This document shows, one piece after another, positions 37,352-45,655 of a DNA stretch of 64,000 bases (its first letter is position 1; the number at the start of each line of letters is the position of its first letter). This DNA is from Paraburkholderia panacisoli. GTDB lineage: Bacteria > Pseudomonadota > Gammaproteobacteria > Burkholderiales > Burkholderiaceae. A program made the translations under genes and the position numbers. Under the pieces are notes generated by a model. That model saw only the letters and a program-made list of their open reading frames with translations, was not told where the DNA came from and did not search any database. Location of the stretch: assembly GCF_008369935.1 (NCBI RefSeq), contig NZ_VTUZ01000012.1, positions 1 to 64,000 on the forward strand. Direction: 5' to 3'.

Positions 37352-37753
37352 TTACTTCACGTGCACCGTGATGGTCTTGCTCATTTCCGGACCGTACGAC
37401 CGATGCGCGCCGTCGCCGAATTGCAGCGTCAACGTATGGTCGCCCGGCGGCAGGGTCAGATCGGTCGAGGTCTGGCCCTTGCCGAAGTGCAGCGACTTGT
37501 CGCTGACGGGAATCACCTCGCCCTTGGGCAGCGGCTGGCCGTCGATCAGCAGATGATGATGGCCCGTGCCTTCCGTCATCGTGCCAGCCGGCGCGATCTT
37601 CATACCCTCTACGCCGAACACGACGTGCACCGGATTGCTGACGCTCGCACCATCCGCCGGCTGCACGAAGGACACGCTCGCCGCCTGCGCCACGCCCGAT
37701 ACGGCGAGCAATCCGGCCAATGCGGCACCAGCCAGCCACTTATTGTTGAACAT
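37352..37753 (-). CDS. Exported DUF4399 protein
   Basis: A 133-residue periplasmic protein. The signal peptide (MFNNKWLAGAALAGLLAVSG) ends near VAQA|ASVSF at residue 24. The mature part has FVQPADGASVSNPVHVVFGVEGM, TGHHHLLIDG and LPPGDHTLTLQFGDGAH; the His-rich HHHLLID segment suggests metal binding. The fold is likely an Ig-like beta sandwich. AAGGAGAAC precedes the ATG at 37753. Function unknown; it is divergent from rubredoxin. Confidence 0.85.
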   Translation of the reverse strand: MFNNKWLAGAALAGLLAVSGVAQAASVSFVQPADGASVSNPVHVVFGVEGMKIAPAGTMTEGTGHHHLLIDGQPLPKGEVIPVSDKSLHFGKGQTSTDLTLPPGDHTLTLQFGDGAHRSYGPEMSKTITVHVK

Positions 37754-38089
37754 CGTTGTTCTCCTTTCAGGAAACGGGAGCCAGACATGGGATCTGCCGG
37801 TGACGGCGAGCGGGACGCGCCTGTCGCCGTCCACTGAGACCGATCGTCGCATTTCATGCCGGCTGCGTTGCGCGCCTGTCTATTCAGTTAGCTGCGGATC
37901 ACAGCATACATCCTGTATGCGACGTGGTCTGTCCAGTAGGTGCCGGAGTGTCCCAGACGCGTTGCGGCGGCGGCGCATCGCTAGTTCACGGTCGGATTGA
38001 CAAATTCCGGTAATATTGCAGGTCGCCGCGCTGCCCAAAAAAGGGGCAGACTGAGCGGAACATTGCATTGAACTATAGAAGAGTGCGTC
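37754..38089. other. Divergent promoter region of DUF4399 and rubredoxin genes
   Basis: 336 bp without a gene. It contains the palindrome at 37904-37920 and, on the plus strand, a consensus TTGACA (37997-38002) that has no -10 at the right spacing; a TATAGA (38074-38079) lies almost on the rubredoxin start. Confidence 0.45.
37904..37920. promoter_or_regulatory. Perfect palindrome GCATACA-TCC-TGTATGC, candidate operator
   Basis: Seven-base arms and a three-base centre, midway between two divergent genes. The symmetry fits a dimeric repressor site (for example GntR-type). No regulator gene for it adjoins. Confidence 0.5.
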
Positions 38090-38281
38090 GTGAGCGAAGT
38101 AATTGAAGTGACAGAATACAAGAGCTGGGTCTGCCTGATTTGCGGCTGGATCTACAACGAGGAAGAAGGCCTGCCCGAAGAAGGCATCGCGCCGGGCACG
38201 CGCTTCGCCGCGATTCCGGAAGACTGGCGCTGCCCGCTGTGCGATGTCGGCAAGGCGGAGTTCACGGTAGTGGAGTTTTGA
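38090..38281 (+). CDS. rubA: Rubredoxin
   Basis: A 63-residue small iron protein with the paired CLICG (15-19) and CPLCD (49-53) motifs that hold one Fe. The usual second motif is CPxCG, so Asp replaces Gly after the last Cys. It transfers single electrons, for example to alkane hydroxylases or in oxidative-stress defence. The start is GTG. Nothing nearby identifies its partner, and rubredoxin reductase is not in the window. Confidence 0.93.
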   Translation: MSEVIEVTEYKSWVCLICGWIYNEEEGLPEEGIAPGTRFAAIPEDWRCPLCDVGKAEFTVVEF

Positions 38282-38378
38282 GGTGGGTTGATTGGCATGG
38301 GAGTGGCTGGTAGTCGCGTTGTCGGTTGCGACGCCTCCGGGCCAAGCCGGTTTCCGGCTAGCGTCCCCAGCGATCCAC

Positions 38379-38408
38379 ACGGCCCAGCAGGCAATGCCGC
38401 TGGGCCGT
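38379..38408 (+). terminator. Terminator after rubredoxin
   Basis: A perfect 10-bp stem ACGGCCCAGC / GCTGGGCCGT with a 10-nt loop, followed by TTGCTTTG. It lies between rubA and the tRNA gene. Confidence 0.75.
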
Positions 38409-38551
38409 TTGCTTTGTAGAACGGCCTCGCCGCCCTCCTCGCGCGCGGGCGTGTTTGATATACTCTGCGCTCGCTGGCGAATTTCGACTCGCCCAATCCG
38501 CGCTGACCTCGTCCGGTTGCCGGGTTGCTGCGAATAGTCCGGTTCGGTCCT

Positions 38552-38626
38552 CTCCCTGTAGTTCAATGGATAGAACAAGTGCCTCCTAAGCGCTAGATAC
38601 AGGTTCGATTCCTGTCAGGGGGACCA
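38552..38626 (+). tRNA. tRNA-Arg (anticodon CCT)
   Basis: 75 nt including the encoded CCA. Acceptor CTCCCTG / CAGGGGG (one wobble), D stem GTTC/GAAC, anticodon stem AGTGC/GCGCT with loop CTCCTAA and anticodon CCT at 38585-38587, variable loop AGAT, T stem ACAGG/CCTGT with loop TTCGATT. It decodes AGG. The structure is complete. Such tRNA genes are favoured sites for island integration, but no integrase or partial tRNA copy follows in this window. Confidence 0.95.
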
Positions 38627-38855
38627 GCCCACCATCTCTCAGCTTGCGCTGACGCATCGCCGCAGCCAAGCCTCGCGCCATACCTTTCGCGATTGGCGCA
38701 ACCCAAAAATCTCACCCCAAAAAAGTTCGCATAGGTAAGCCGCGGCGCGAATGCGAGACTCGCAAGAGGTCATCTGAGGTCGGGCATGGACGCCTCAGCC
38801 TCGCCAAGCAGCTTGCAAGCGGCGCGACCGGCCACGCCACCCTGTCAGGACATCA

Positions 38856-39563
38856 TCAAGACGGCCGCTTCGGAATATTCAGTCCCCTCTCCACCGCCGG
38901 ACGCGCGACGAATGCAGCCAGCGCGCGCTTCACGTTCGGAAAGTTCTGAATGCCGACGAGTTCACCCGCTTCATAGAAGCCGGCCAGGTTACGCACCCAC
39001 GGAAAAGTGGCGATATCCGCAATCGAATACGAGTCGCCGAGGATCCACTCACGCCCTTCGAGCTGCCGCTCCAACACACCGAGCAGCCGCCTCGCTTCGG
39101 CGACGTAGCGGTCGCGCGGACGCTTGTCTTCATATTCCTTGCCGGCGAACTTATGGAAGAAGCCCACCTGGCCGAACATCGGGCCGATGCCGCCCATCTG
39201 GAACATCACCCACTGGATTGCTTCATAGCGGCCAGTGGCGTCCTGCGGAATGAACTGGCCGCTCTTGTCCGCGAGGTAAATCAGAATCGCGCCGGACTCG
39301 AACAGCGGCAGCGGTTTGCCGTCCGGGCCGTGCGGATCGAGGATCGCCGGGATCTTGTTGTTCGGATTGAGCGACCGGAACTCCGCCGTCATCTGATCGT
39401 CGGTGTCGAAGCGCACGAGATGCGGTTCATATGGCAGACCGGTCTCTTCGAGCATGATTGAAATTTTCACGCCGTTCGGTGTCGGCAGCGAATAGAGCTG
39501 GATCCGGTCTGGATGCTCGGCGGGCCATTTCTTCGTGATCGGAAAATCGGATAAATCGGTCAT
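38856..39563 (-). CDS. Glutathione S-transferase (YfcG-like)
   Basis: A 235-residue GST of the Nu/YfcG/Ure2p class. The N-terminal thioredoxin fold has LYSLPTPNGVKISIMLEE (23-40), the glutathione-binding NPNNKIPAI and FESGAILIYLADK; the helical C-terminal domain has FQMGGIGPMFGQVGFF and YSIADIATFPWVR. YfcG members act as glutathione-dependent disulfide oxidoreductases rather than classical detoxifying transferases. The ATG at 39563 follows the family start. It is a single gene. Confidence 0.9.
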   Translation of the reverse strand: MTDLSDFPITKKWPAEHPDRIQLYSLPTPNGVKISIMLEETGLPYEPHLVRFDTDDQMTAEFRSLNPNNKIPAILDPHGPDGKPLPLFESGAILIYLADKSGQFIPQDATGRYEAIQWVMFQMGGIGPMFGQVGFFHKFAGKEYEDKRPRDRYVAEARRLLGVLERQLEGREWILGDSYSIADIATFPWVRNLAGFYEAGELVGIQNFPNVKRALAAFVARPAVERGLNIPKRPS

Positions 39564-39950
39564 GGAACGGTGTCACCTTAGTGCGTGAGTCGTGCGAATT
39601 GGAACGCGGAGCGGGCGCGAGGCGAACGGCGTCGTGGGACGACCGGACTCGCAAAACGGAACGCGGGACCGCCCAATATAAACCGACTCGCGTTAGCGCG
39701 TGCGAGGCCGCCTCAGCACGCGCGAGGCGCGAACGTGAGCGGGTTGTGCGTCGCCGCCGTCCTCAGTCGAGGCCGATGAACGTGCCTCACAAACGCAACC
39801 CATTGACGCGATTGGGCGACTCAGCGACTGACCGACTCAATCCGGCGACTCGATCCGGCGACTCAACCCCGGCAACCCAGCTACCCCCCTCGCCAACACG
39901 GCCGAAATTACCCGCCTCGCTCGGCCGCAAATCGCACTCGACCAAACCGC
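39564..39950. other. Intergenic stretch with a repeat tract
   Basis: 387 bp without a gene; the notable content is the GCGACTC repeat tract at 39811-39866. Confidence 0.5.
39811..39866 (+). repeat. Short degenerate direct repeats (GCGACTC unit)
   Basis: Two adjacent 13-bp units ATCCGGCGACTC(G/A) (39840-39852, 39853-39865) with related GGGCGACTCA, GCGACTGA and CCGACTCA copies just upstream, five copies in 56 bp. Not in a coding frame I can support. Confidence 0.6.
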
Positions 39951-40172
39951 TCACCACAGATCCTTGGTCGCCGTGCCCGCGCGCAAGTTATACCCTTCAC
40001 GCCACAACGCCGCGCCGACCGTCAACAGCAACGTCTTCTGCTCGCCGTCGAGCAATTCCCACGCGGTCGCGAGCCAGGTGGCAAAACTCGCGCAGGTGGG
40101 CTCGAGGTCGGCGGGCGTTTTGCCTTCCAGGTACTGCCGTTCGAACATCGAAAGTATTTTTTCGGGTGTCAT
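39951..40172 (-). CDS. Small conserved-type hypothetical protein
   Basis: A 73-residue soluble protein starting MTPEKILSMFERQYLEGKTP and containing FATWLATAWELLDGEQKTLLL, which should fold as helices. A GGAGGT ribosome site lies 8 bp before the ATG at 40172, which decides the start over upstream in-frame ATGs. I do not recognise a named domain. It is a single small gene with no clear partner. Confidence 0.65.
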   Translation of the reverse strand: MTPEKILSMFERQYLEGKTPADLEPTCASFATWLATAWELLDGEQKTLLLTVGAALWREGYNLRAGTATKDLW

Positions 40173-40448
40173 TGGCGCTACCTCCATGTGGGATGCGCCA
40201 AGTCTAAAGGCGACACCCCACACGCGGAATGCCTTACAACGCCGATCGCGGGTTACTCCCAGGCGAAAACCGCCAGGCATCCATGCCTACGCGCCGCATG
40301 CGACCGCAATCTCCTGATGCATCCGCCACCGCCTACAGGAAGCCGAAAGAAAACAGGTAACCGACAATACCAAACAGAAAGAGGCGCCGAAGCGCCTCCT
40401 TCCGCCACCGGGCAACAAGCAGGCCGGCAGCAGCAACCGCAACCGGCC

Positions 40449-40640
40449 TTACGGCATGTTGCGCTTGGCATTGTCCTTGGCGTCTTCCTTGGCATCGCCA
40501 TAGGCCTTCTGCACCTTGCCCGCGCCTTGCTGCAGGTCACCCTTCGCTTCTCTCACCGGGTTATTGGTAGCCTTGCCAACGGCCTCGTTGATCTTGCCCT
40601 TGACCTGTTCACCCACACCTTTCACCTGGTCCTTGTTCAT
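40449..40640 (-). CDS. CsbD-family stress-response protein
   Basis: A 63-residue hydrophilic protein. MNKDQVKGVGEQVKGKINEA is the CsbD signature, followed by a lysine/alanine/aspartate-rich amphipathic stretch. CsbD-like proteins are induced by general or envelope stress; their biochemical role is unknown. The ATG at 40640 has GGAG about 8 bp upstream, and the upstream in-frame ATG at 40652 would overlap that site. Confidence 0.88.
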   Translation of the reverse strand: MNKDQVKGVGEQVKGKINEAVGKATNNPVREAKGDLQQGAGKVQKAYGDAKEDAKDNAKRNMP

Positions 40641-40815
40641 GTTCGGCTCCACTTTTTGGAATGCCGGCGCGACATTACGCCAGTATCCGTATTCAGCAAC
40701 GGGTATGCCCGAGGTTGTCGGCGGCCCGTTTGGTCGCCGAAAGCCATCGAAAAAAAATTAACAAAATGCCTAAAGTCCGACGGAAAGGTGCCGTAAACGC
40801 TGCCATGGAGGAGCC

Positions 40816-41142
40816 ATGGACCGCACACCCACTATGCTTTCCGGATCATCCCAAGCCACGCTGCACGATCGGGACATCGCGCATATTGCGCGCGTGATGG
40901 GCATATCTTTACGCGGCGACCTTGCCGGGCCGATTTTGCCGCCCGTCTATTGGCGCAAGCGTCTGCACCAGTTGCTCGACAGCGGCCATCTGTCCCACGC
41001 GCAGCTCTGCACCGTCGACAGCCTCCTGCTGCAACTCCAGCAGTTCGAAACCGCGGCGCAACCCGCATTGGACGAGCCGGCGCCGAGCGCCGCCGCCGTG
41101 TTTCCGCCGCCTTACCCCTCCCGCTCCAGCCGCGGCGTCTGA
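40816..41142 (+). CDS. Hypothetical protein
   Basis: A 108-residue protein preceded by a strong GGAGGA site 4 bp before its ATG. Residues ~15-75 (DRDIAHIARVMGI, PVYWRKRLHQLLDSGHLSHA, DSLLLQLQQFE) look like a helical domain; the tail is Ala/Pro/Ser-rich. No named family recognised. Good translation start and coherent helical composition support a real gene; function unknown. Confidence 0.6.
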   Translation: MDRTPTMLSGSSQATLHDRDIAHIARVMGISLRGDLAGPILPPVYWRKRLHQLLDSGHLSHAQLCTVDSLLLQLQQFETAAQPALDEPAPSAAAVFPPPYPSRSSRGV

Positions 41143-41211
41143 CGCTCGCCGCGCATCGCCGGGCGTTTGCGCGCCGGGCCGCCCGGCTGTGCGGTTGCCA
41201 GTGCACCGGTC

Positions 41212-41240
41212 AAAAAAAGGCCGCGAATTACATCGCGGCC
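41212..41240 (-). terminator. Hairpin with a T-run on the minus strand
   Basis: An 8-bp stem GGCCGCGA / TCGCGGCC (41219-41226, 41233-41240) with loop ATTACA. The A-run at 41212-41218 becomes the T-run only when read on the minus strand, yet no minus-strand gene ends here; it may act in both directions after the 40816-41142 gene. Confidence 0.5.
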
Positions 41241-41426
41241 TCAAACACACGTCGCAACGCGGGGATTCGCGTCACGCCGACAGCCTCACATTCCCCTGTG
41301 ACAAACAGATTTACCCGCCGACATCCCCGACGCGGTCGGAAATTTTCCGCCCATACGCCGTGAAAACAGGAAAAACGGGACGACCTTAGGTCATAATGTC
41401 CGCAAAAATTCCCAGCAAGGACGCCC

Positions 41427-42707
41427 GTGACTCTCGCCGCACCGCTCAACCTGCTCCGGCAGGCGCGCGCCCGCTTCACTCAACGCGAAATCGCCGCGCA
41501 TGTCGGCAAGGACATCAAGACGGTGCGCCGCTGGGAAAAAGGCGAAACCCCATGCCCGGCGATGCTGGAGCCGGCCTTGCGCGATTTGCTGCAGCAAGGC
41601 GCGCGGGCGACGAGCGGCGCCGCAGCCGACGCGCAGTTTCGCTTCATCGATCTGTTCGCCGGCATCGGCGGAATCCGGATGGGCTTCGAAGCGCACGGCG
41701 GTGATTGCGTGTTCACGAGCGAGTGGAACGATTTCTCCATCAAGACGTATCGCGAAAACTATCCCGGCGGGGGCGAGCACATGCTTATCGGCGACATCGT
41801 CGCCTTCCCCGCTGAAGACGTGCCCAGTCACGACGTGCTGCTCGGCGGCTTCCCGTGCCAGCCGTTTTCGATCGCCGGCGTCAGCAAGAAAAACGCGCTG
41901 GGCCGGCCGCACGGATTCGAATGCACTACGCAAGGCACGCTCTTTTTCGACGTCGCGCGGATCATCGCGGCCAAGCGCCCCGCCGCGTTCCTGCTGGAGA
42001 ACGTGAAGAACCTGCTGTCGCACGACAAGGGCCGCACGTTCGACGTGATCCTGCAAACCTTGCGCGACGAACTCGGCTACGAGGTACATTACCGCGTCGT
42101 CGACGGCCAGCATTTCACGCCGCAGCATCGGGAGCGCATCATCATCGTCGGCTTTCGCGGCAAGACGGCGTTCTCATGGGACGACCTGCGGCTGCCCGCA
42201 CAAGGCCCGCGGCTCGGCTCGATCCTGCATCGCACGGACGGCCGCGAACCGGTGCTGCCGTGGGACCACGACCGCTTCTTCGACCACACCGCCCAACGCG
42301 TGCAGCCGAAGTACACGCTCACACCGAACCTGTGGGCCTATCTGCAAAACTACGCGGCGAAACACCGCGCGGCGGGCAACGGCTTCGGCTTTGGCATGGC
42401 GTATCCGGATAGCGTCACGCGCACGCTGTCGGCGCGCTATCACAAGGACGGCTCCGAGATTCTGGTCTATCAGGGCGAAGCGCTGCGCCCGCGCCGCCTG
42501 ACGCCGCGCGAATGCGCGCGGCTGATGGGCTTTCCCGACACCTTCAGGATTCCGGTCAGCGATACGCAGGCCTACCGGCAATTCGGCAATAGCGTCGTCA
42601 TGCCGGTGATGCGCGAAGTGGCGCGCATCATGCTGCCGCATGTGCAGACTTTGCTCGCCGGGGACAACCGCCATGGTTCGAAGCAAGCCCTTTCGCTGTA
42701 CGCGTGA
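41427..42707 (+). CDS. dcm: DNA cytosine-5 methyltransferase, Dcm type (CCWGG)
   Basis: A 426-residue 5-methylcytosine methyltransferase. Residues ~1-60 are a short helix-turn-helix-like segment (FTQREIAAHVGKDIKTVRRW); the methylase follows with FIDLFAGIGGIRMGFE (motif I), LLGGFPCQPFSIAGV with the catalytic Cys (motif IV), FLLENVKNL (motif VI), QHRERIIIVGF (motif VIII), and RQFGNSVVMPV (motif X). The target-recognition region (KYTLTPNLWAYLQNYA, GNGFGFGMAYP) closely resembles E. coli Dcm, so the target is probably CCWGG. The start is GTG. vsr follows after 67 bp; no restriction gene adjoins. Confidence 0.95.
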   Translation: MTLAAPLNLLRQARARFTQREIAAHVGKDIKTVRRWEKGETPCPAMLEPALRDLLQQGARATSGAAADAQFRFIDLFAGIGGIRMGFEAHGGDCVFTSEWNDFSIKTYRENYPGGGEHMLIGDIVAFPAEDVPSHDVLLGGFPCQPFSIAGVSKKNALGRPHGFECTTQGTLFFDVARIIAAKRPAAFLLENVKNLLSHDKGRTFDVILQTLRDELGYEVHYRVVDGQHFTPQHRERIIIVGFRGKTAFSWDDLRLPAQGPRLGSILHRTDGREPVLPWDHDRFFDHTAQRVQPKYTLTPNLWAYLQNYAAKHRAAGNGFGFGMAYPDSVTRTLSARYHKDGSEILVYQGEALRPRRLTPRECARLMGFPDTFRIPVSDTQAYRQFGNSVVMPVMREVARIMLPHVQTLLAGDNRHGSKQALSLYA

Positions 42708-42774
42708 TACGCGTAAGCGACGCCGCGCGATAGCCGCCCGGCGTCCCGACCACCGCGCATTCCAGCACTGACAC

Positions 42775-43221
42775 ATGGTCGATATCGTCGATAGCGCGAC
42801 GCGCAGCCGGATGATGTCCGGCATCCGCGGCCGCAATACCAAGCCGGAGATCCTGATCCGCAGCCTGCTGCATCGGCGGGGCTTTCGCTTCCGTCTGGAC
42901 GCGCGCGATCTGCCGGGCCGCCCCGACATCGTGTTGCCGCGCTATCGCGCGGTGGTGCTGGTGCACGGCTGCTTCTGGCACGGCCATGACTGCCATCTCT
43001 TCAAATGGCCGCAAACCCGGCCCGAGTTCTGGCGCGAGAAGATCGGCCGCAATCGCAGCAATGACGACAAGGTTCGCGACGCGCTGCTCGCCGGCGGATG
43101 GCGCGTGGCCGTGGTATGGGAATGCGCATTGCGAGGCGCCGATCGCGACATCGGCGGCGTGTTGGAGCGGCTCGTCGAGTGGTTGAAGAGCGACGCGCCG
43201 AGCTTCGAGGAACGCGGCTGA
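42775..43221 (+). CDS. vsr: Very short patch repair endonuclease
   Basis: A 148-residue mismatch nickase that cuts next to T in T:G mismatches created by deamination of Dcm-methylated C. Active and zinc residues sit at the E. coli positions: Asp51, His64, His69 and Asp97, with Cys66, His71, Cys73 and Cys117 for zinc. The N-terminus has the DSATRSRMMSGIRGRNTKPE signature. It follows dcm by 67 bp, in the same order as E. coli, where dcm and vsr overlap. Together the pair confirm CCWGG methylation. Confidence 0.97.
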   Translation: MVDIVDSATRSRMMSGIRGRNTKPEILIRSLLHRRGFRFRLDARDLPGRPDIVLPRYRAVVLVHGCFWHGHDCHLFKWPQTRPEFWREKIGRNRSNDDKVRDALLAGGWRVAVVWECALRGADRDIGGVLERLVEWLKSDAPSFEERG

Positions 43222-43393
43222 AAGGCGCTTGTAGCATTGCCCGGCTCGAACGAATCCGACAGCCGCTGGTGATACACTCGACGAGCTAACCCGGAGTCTC
43301 TTTGCGTGCGGCCATGCCCGCGCAGGCCGCATGGTCCGCAGCGAAATCTCGCGCTGCGGCGATCCCAGAACCAATCAACAAGGGAGGCACATC

Positions 43394-43897
43394 ATGGCTG
43401 ATTTCCGTCTCTGGTCCGACGACTTTCCCACCAATGGCTTCATGCCGAAAGCTCACGAATATAACGACAAGGCATTCGGCGTGGACGGCGAAAACATCTC
43501 GCCCGCGTTGCAGTGGGACGCGCCGCCGTCCGACACCCAAAGCTTCGCGCTCACCGTGCACGACCCCGACGCGCCGACCGGCAGCGGCTTCTGGCACTGG
43601 GTCGTGGTGAACATCCCGGCCGACGCCCGCTCGCTGCCGCGCAACGCCGGCAAGGCGGACGGCTCGCTGCTGCCGCAAGGCGCGCTGCAGGTGCGCAACG
43701 ACTACGGCACGGTCGGCTTCGGCGGCGCCGCGCCGCCGCGCGGCGACCGCACGCACCGCTACATCTTCCGGCTGCATGCGCTGAAGGTGCCGCATCTACC
43801 CATCAATGCGGATACCACCAACGCGGTCGCGCGCTTCATGACGCATCTGAACGAGATCGACTCGACGACCCACACGGGACTGTACGAACTCAAATAG
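43394..43897 (+). CDS. YbhB/YbcL (PEBP) family protein
   Basis: A 167-residue phosphatidylethanolamine-binding-protein homologue, related to Raf kinase inhibitors. Marks are GVDGENISPALQWDAPP, LTVHDPDAPTGSGFWHWVVVNIP, GTVGFGGAAPPRGDRTHRYIF. The bacterial role is unknown, possibly binding a phosphorylated or anionic ligand. The ATG at 43394 follows GGGAGG with 8-bp spacing; the in-frame ATG at 43331 is rejected. Confidence 0.9.
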   Translation: MADFRLWSDDFPTNGFMPKAHEYNDKAFGVDGENISPALQWDAPPSDTQSFALTVHDPDAPTGSGFWHWVVVNIPADARSLPRNAGKADGSLLPQGALQVRNDYGTVGFGGAAPPRGDRTHRYIFRLHALKVPHLPINADTTNAVARFMTHLNEIDSTTHTGLYELK

Positions 43898-44057
43898 ACG
43901 ATCGGCAGCGCTGTCGGCGCGCGGTCGCGGCGCCGGCAGCTTCGCCGCTTGCCCAGTTCGATGGCGCCCAACGCAGTCTTTCGACGACGGCTTGCAGCGC
44001 ACGTGAGCCATCTCATCATCCGAGCGTCGCGCCGTCCCACTACAAATCAAACAAGCG

Positions 44058-45515
44058 ATGCACGTCAAACCCTCGCGCAACGACAACCCCAAGCCGGCCG
44101 AAACAGCCGGACCAGTTCCCCCCGCCGCCGCCGGCGCATCGCCCGCGCACGAAGCCGAACAAGGCCTGCCGATTCCGCAGCGCTACTGGGCGATGCTGGT
44201 CATCGCACTCGCGCTCACGCTCGCAGTGCTCGACAGCGCGATCGCCAACGTGGCCTTGCCGACGATCGCGCGCAACCTGCGCGCGAGCGCGGCCGGCTCG
44301 ATCTGGGTGGTCAACGCGTATCAGCTCGCGGTCACCATTTCGCTGCTGCCGCTCGCCTCGCTCGGCGACCGCATCGGCTACCGGCGCATCTATCTGAGCG
44401 GGCTGATTCTGTTCACGGTGGCCTCGTTCGGCTGCGCGCTGGCCACGTCGCTGCCGACTCTCGCGCTGGCTCGCGTGATTCAGGGCTTCGGCGCGGCGGG
44501 CATCATGAGCGTGAATACCGCGCTGGTGCGCATGATCTATCCGCCCACCCAACTCGGGCGCGGCGTCGCGATCAATGCCATGGTGGTCGCGGTGTCGTCG
44601 GCGGTCGGGCCCACGGTGGCCTCCGGCGTGCTCGCGGTCGCGTCATGGCCGTGGCTGTTCGCGATCAATGTGCCGATCGGCATCGCGGCGATCATCGGCG
44701 GCTTCAAAGCGCTGCCGATGAACCCCGGCCACGAGTCGCCCTACGACTACCTGAGCGCGGTGATGAACGCGTTCGTGTTCGGCCTGCTGATTTTCGCGGT
44801 CGACGGCCTCGGCCACGGCGAGCGGTTCGGCTATATCGCACTCGAAGCGATCGGCGCGCTGGTGATCGGCTACTTCTTCGTGCGCCGGCAGTTGACGCAG
44901 CCCGCACCGCTCTTGCCGATCGATTTGCTGAGGATTCCGGTGTTCGCGCTGTCGGTCGGCACGTCGGTCTGCTCGTTCTGCGCGCAGATGCTGGCCTTCG
45001 TGTCGCTGCCGTTTCTGCTACAGGAAACCTTGGGCATGTCGCAAGTCGAAACCGGTCTGCTGATGACGCCGTGGCCCGCGGTCATCATCATCGCGGCGCC
45101 GGTTTCGGGCGTGCTGTCGGACAAGGTGTCGGCGGGGTGGCTGGGCGGCGTCGGACTCGCCGCGCTGACGGTCGGCCTGCTGCTGCTCGCCACGCTCGGC
45201 GCGCATCCGGAACCCATGCAGATCGTGTGGCGCATGGCCTTGTGCGGCGTGGGCTTCGGGATCTTCCAGTCGCCGAACAACCGCACCATGCTGTCAGCCG
45301 CGCCGCGCGAGCGCAGCGGCGGTGCGAGCGGTATGCTCGGCACCGCGCGCCTGACCGGGCAGACGCTCGGTGCGGCGCTGGTCGCGCTGATCTTCGGCGT
45401 TGCACCGCAGAATGGTCCGACCGTTGCGCTGTATGTCGCCGCGGGTTTTTCCGCGGTCGCGGCGGTGGTGAGCACGCTGCGGGTCACGCAGCGAGTAACC
45501 CCGCAAGCGGCTTGA
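44058..45515 (+). CDS. MFS efflux transporter, DHA2 (14-helix) family
   Basis: A 485-residue drug:H+ antiporter-type protein. The first helix is LALTLAVLDSAIANVALPTI; motif A is GDRIGYRRIY, motif C lies in SAVGPTVASGVLAVASWPWLFAINVP. The family, with 14 helices, exports dyes, antiseptics and antibiotics. The N-terminal 40 residues are Pro/Ala-rich. No regulator adjoins. It is convergent with otsA, and a perfect 21-bp hairpin lies between them. Confidence 0.9.
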   Translation: MHVKPSRNDNPKPAETAGPVPPAAAGASPAHEAEQGLPIPQRYWAMLVIALALTLAVLDSAIANVALPTIARNLRASAAGSIWVVNAYQLAVTISLLPLASLGDRIGYRRIYLSGLILFTVASFGCALATSLPTLALARVIQGFGAAGIMSVNTALVRMIYPPTQLGRGVAINAMVVAVSSAVGPTVASGVLAVASWPWLFAINVPIGIAAIIGGFKALPMNPGHESPYDYLSAVMNAFVFGLLIFAVDGLGHGERFGYIALEAIGALVIGYFFVRRQLTQPAPLLPIDLLRIPVFALSVGTSVCSFCAQMLAFVSLPFLLQETLGMSQVETGLLMTPWPAVIIIAAPVSGVLSDKVSAGWLGGVGLAALTVGLLLLATLGAHPEPMQIVWRMALCGVGFGIFQSPNNRTMLSAAPRERSGGASGMLGTARLTGQTLGAALVALIFGVAPQNGPTVALYVAAGFSAVAAVVSTLRVTQRVTPQAA

Positions 45516-45535
45516 GGCACCCCGCCACGCAAAGA

Positions 45536-45578
45536 CAAGAAGGGCGCGGATCGCATCATGCGATCCGCGCCCTTCTTG
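45536..45578. terminator. Very long perfect hairpin between convergent genes
   Basis: Arms 45536-45556 and 45558-45578 are perfect 21-bp inverted repeats around a single C, reading CAAGAAGGGCGCGGATCGCA in the first arm. It lies between the MFS and otsA genes and probably terminates both. There is no clean T-tract on either side (CTTCATTATTT on the plus side). Confidence 0.7.
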
Positions 45579-45655
45579 CTTCATTATTTACCCGACCCTG
45601 CGCAGACGTGACAGCAAGCGCGCCTCTCGCCAACTGGCGACAGGCGCTGATCCAG

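Noticed and set aside
37997..38016. TTGACA and TAATAT as a rubredoxin promoter
   Set aside because: The boxes are only 8 bp apart, too close for a sigma-70 promoter.
38627..38855. Genomic island integrated at tRNA-Arg
   Set aside because: No integrase, no repeat of the tRNA 3' end, and ordinary genes follow with unchanged composition.
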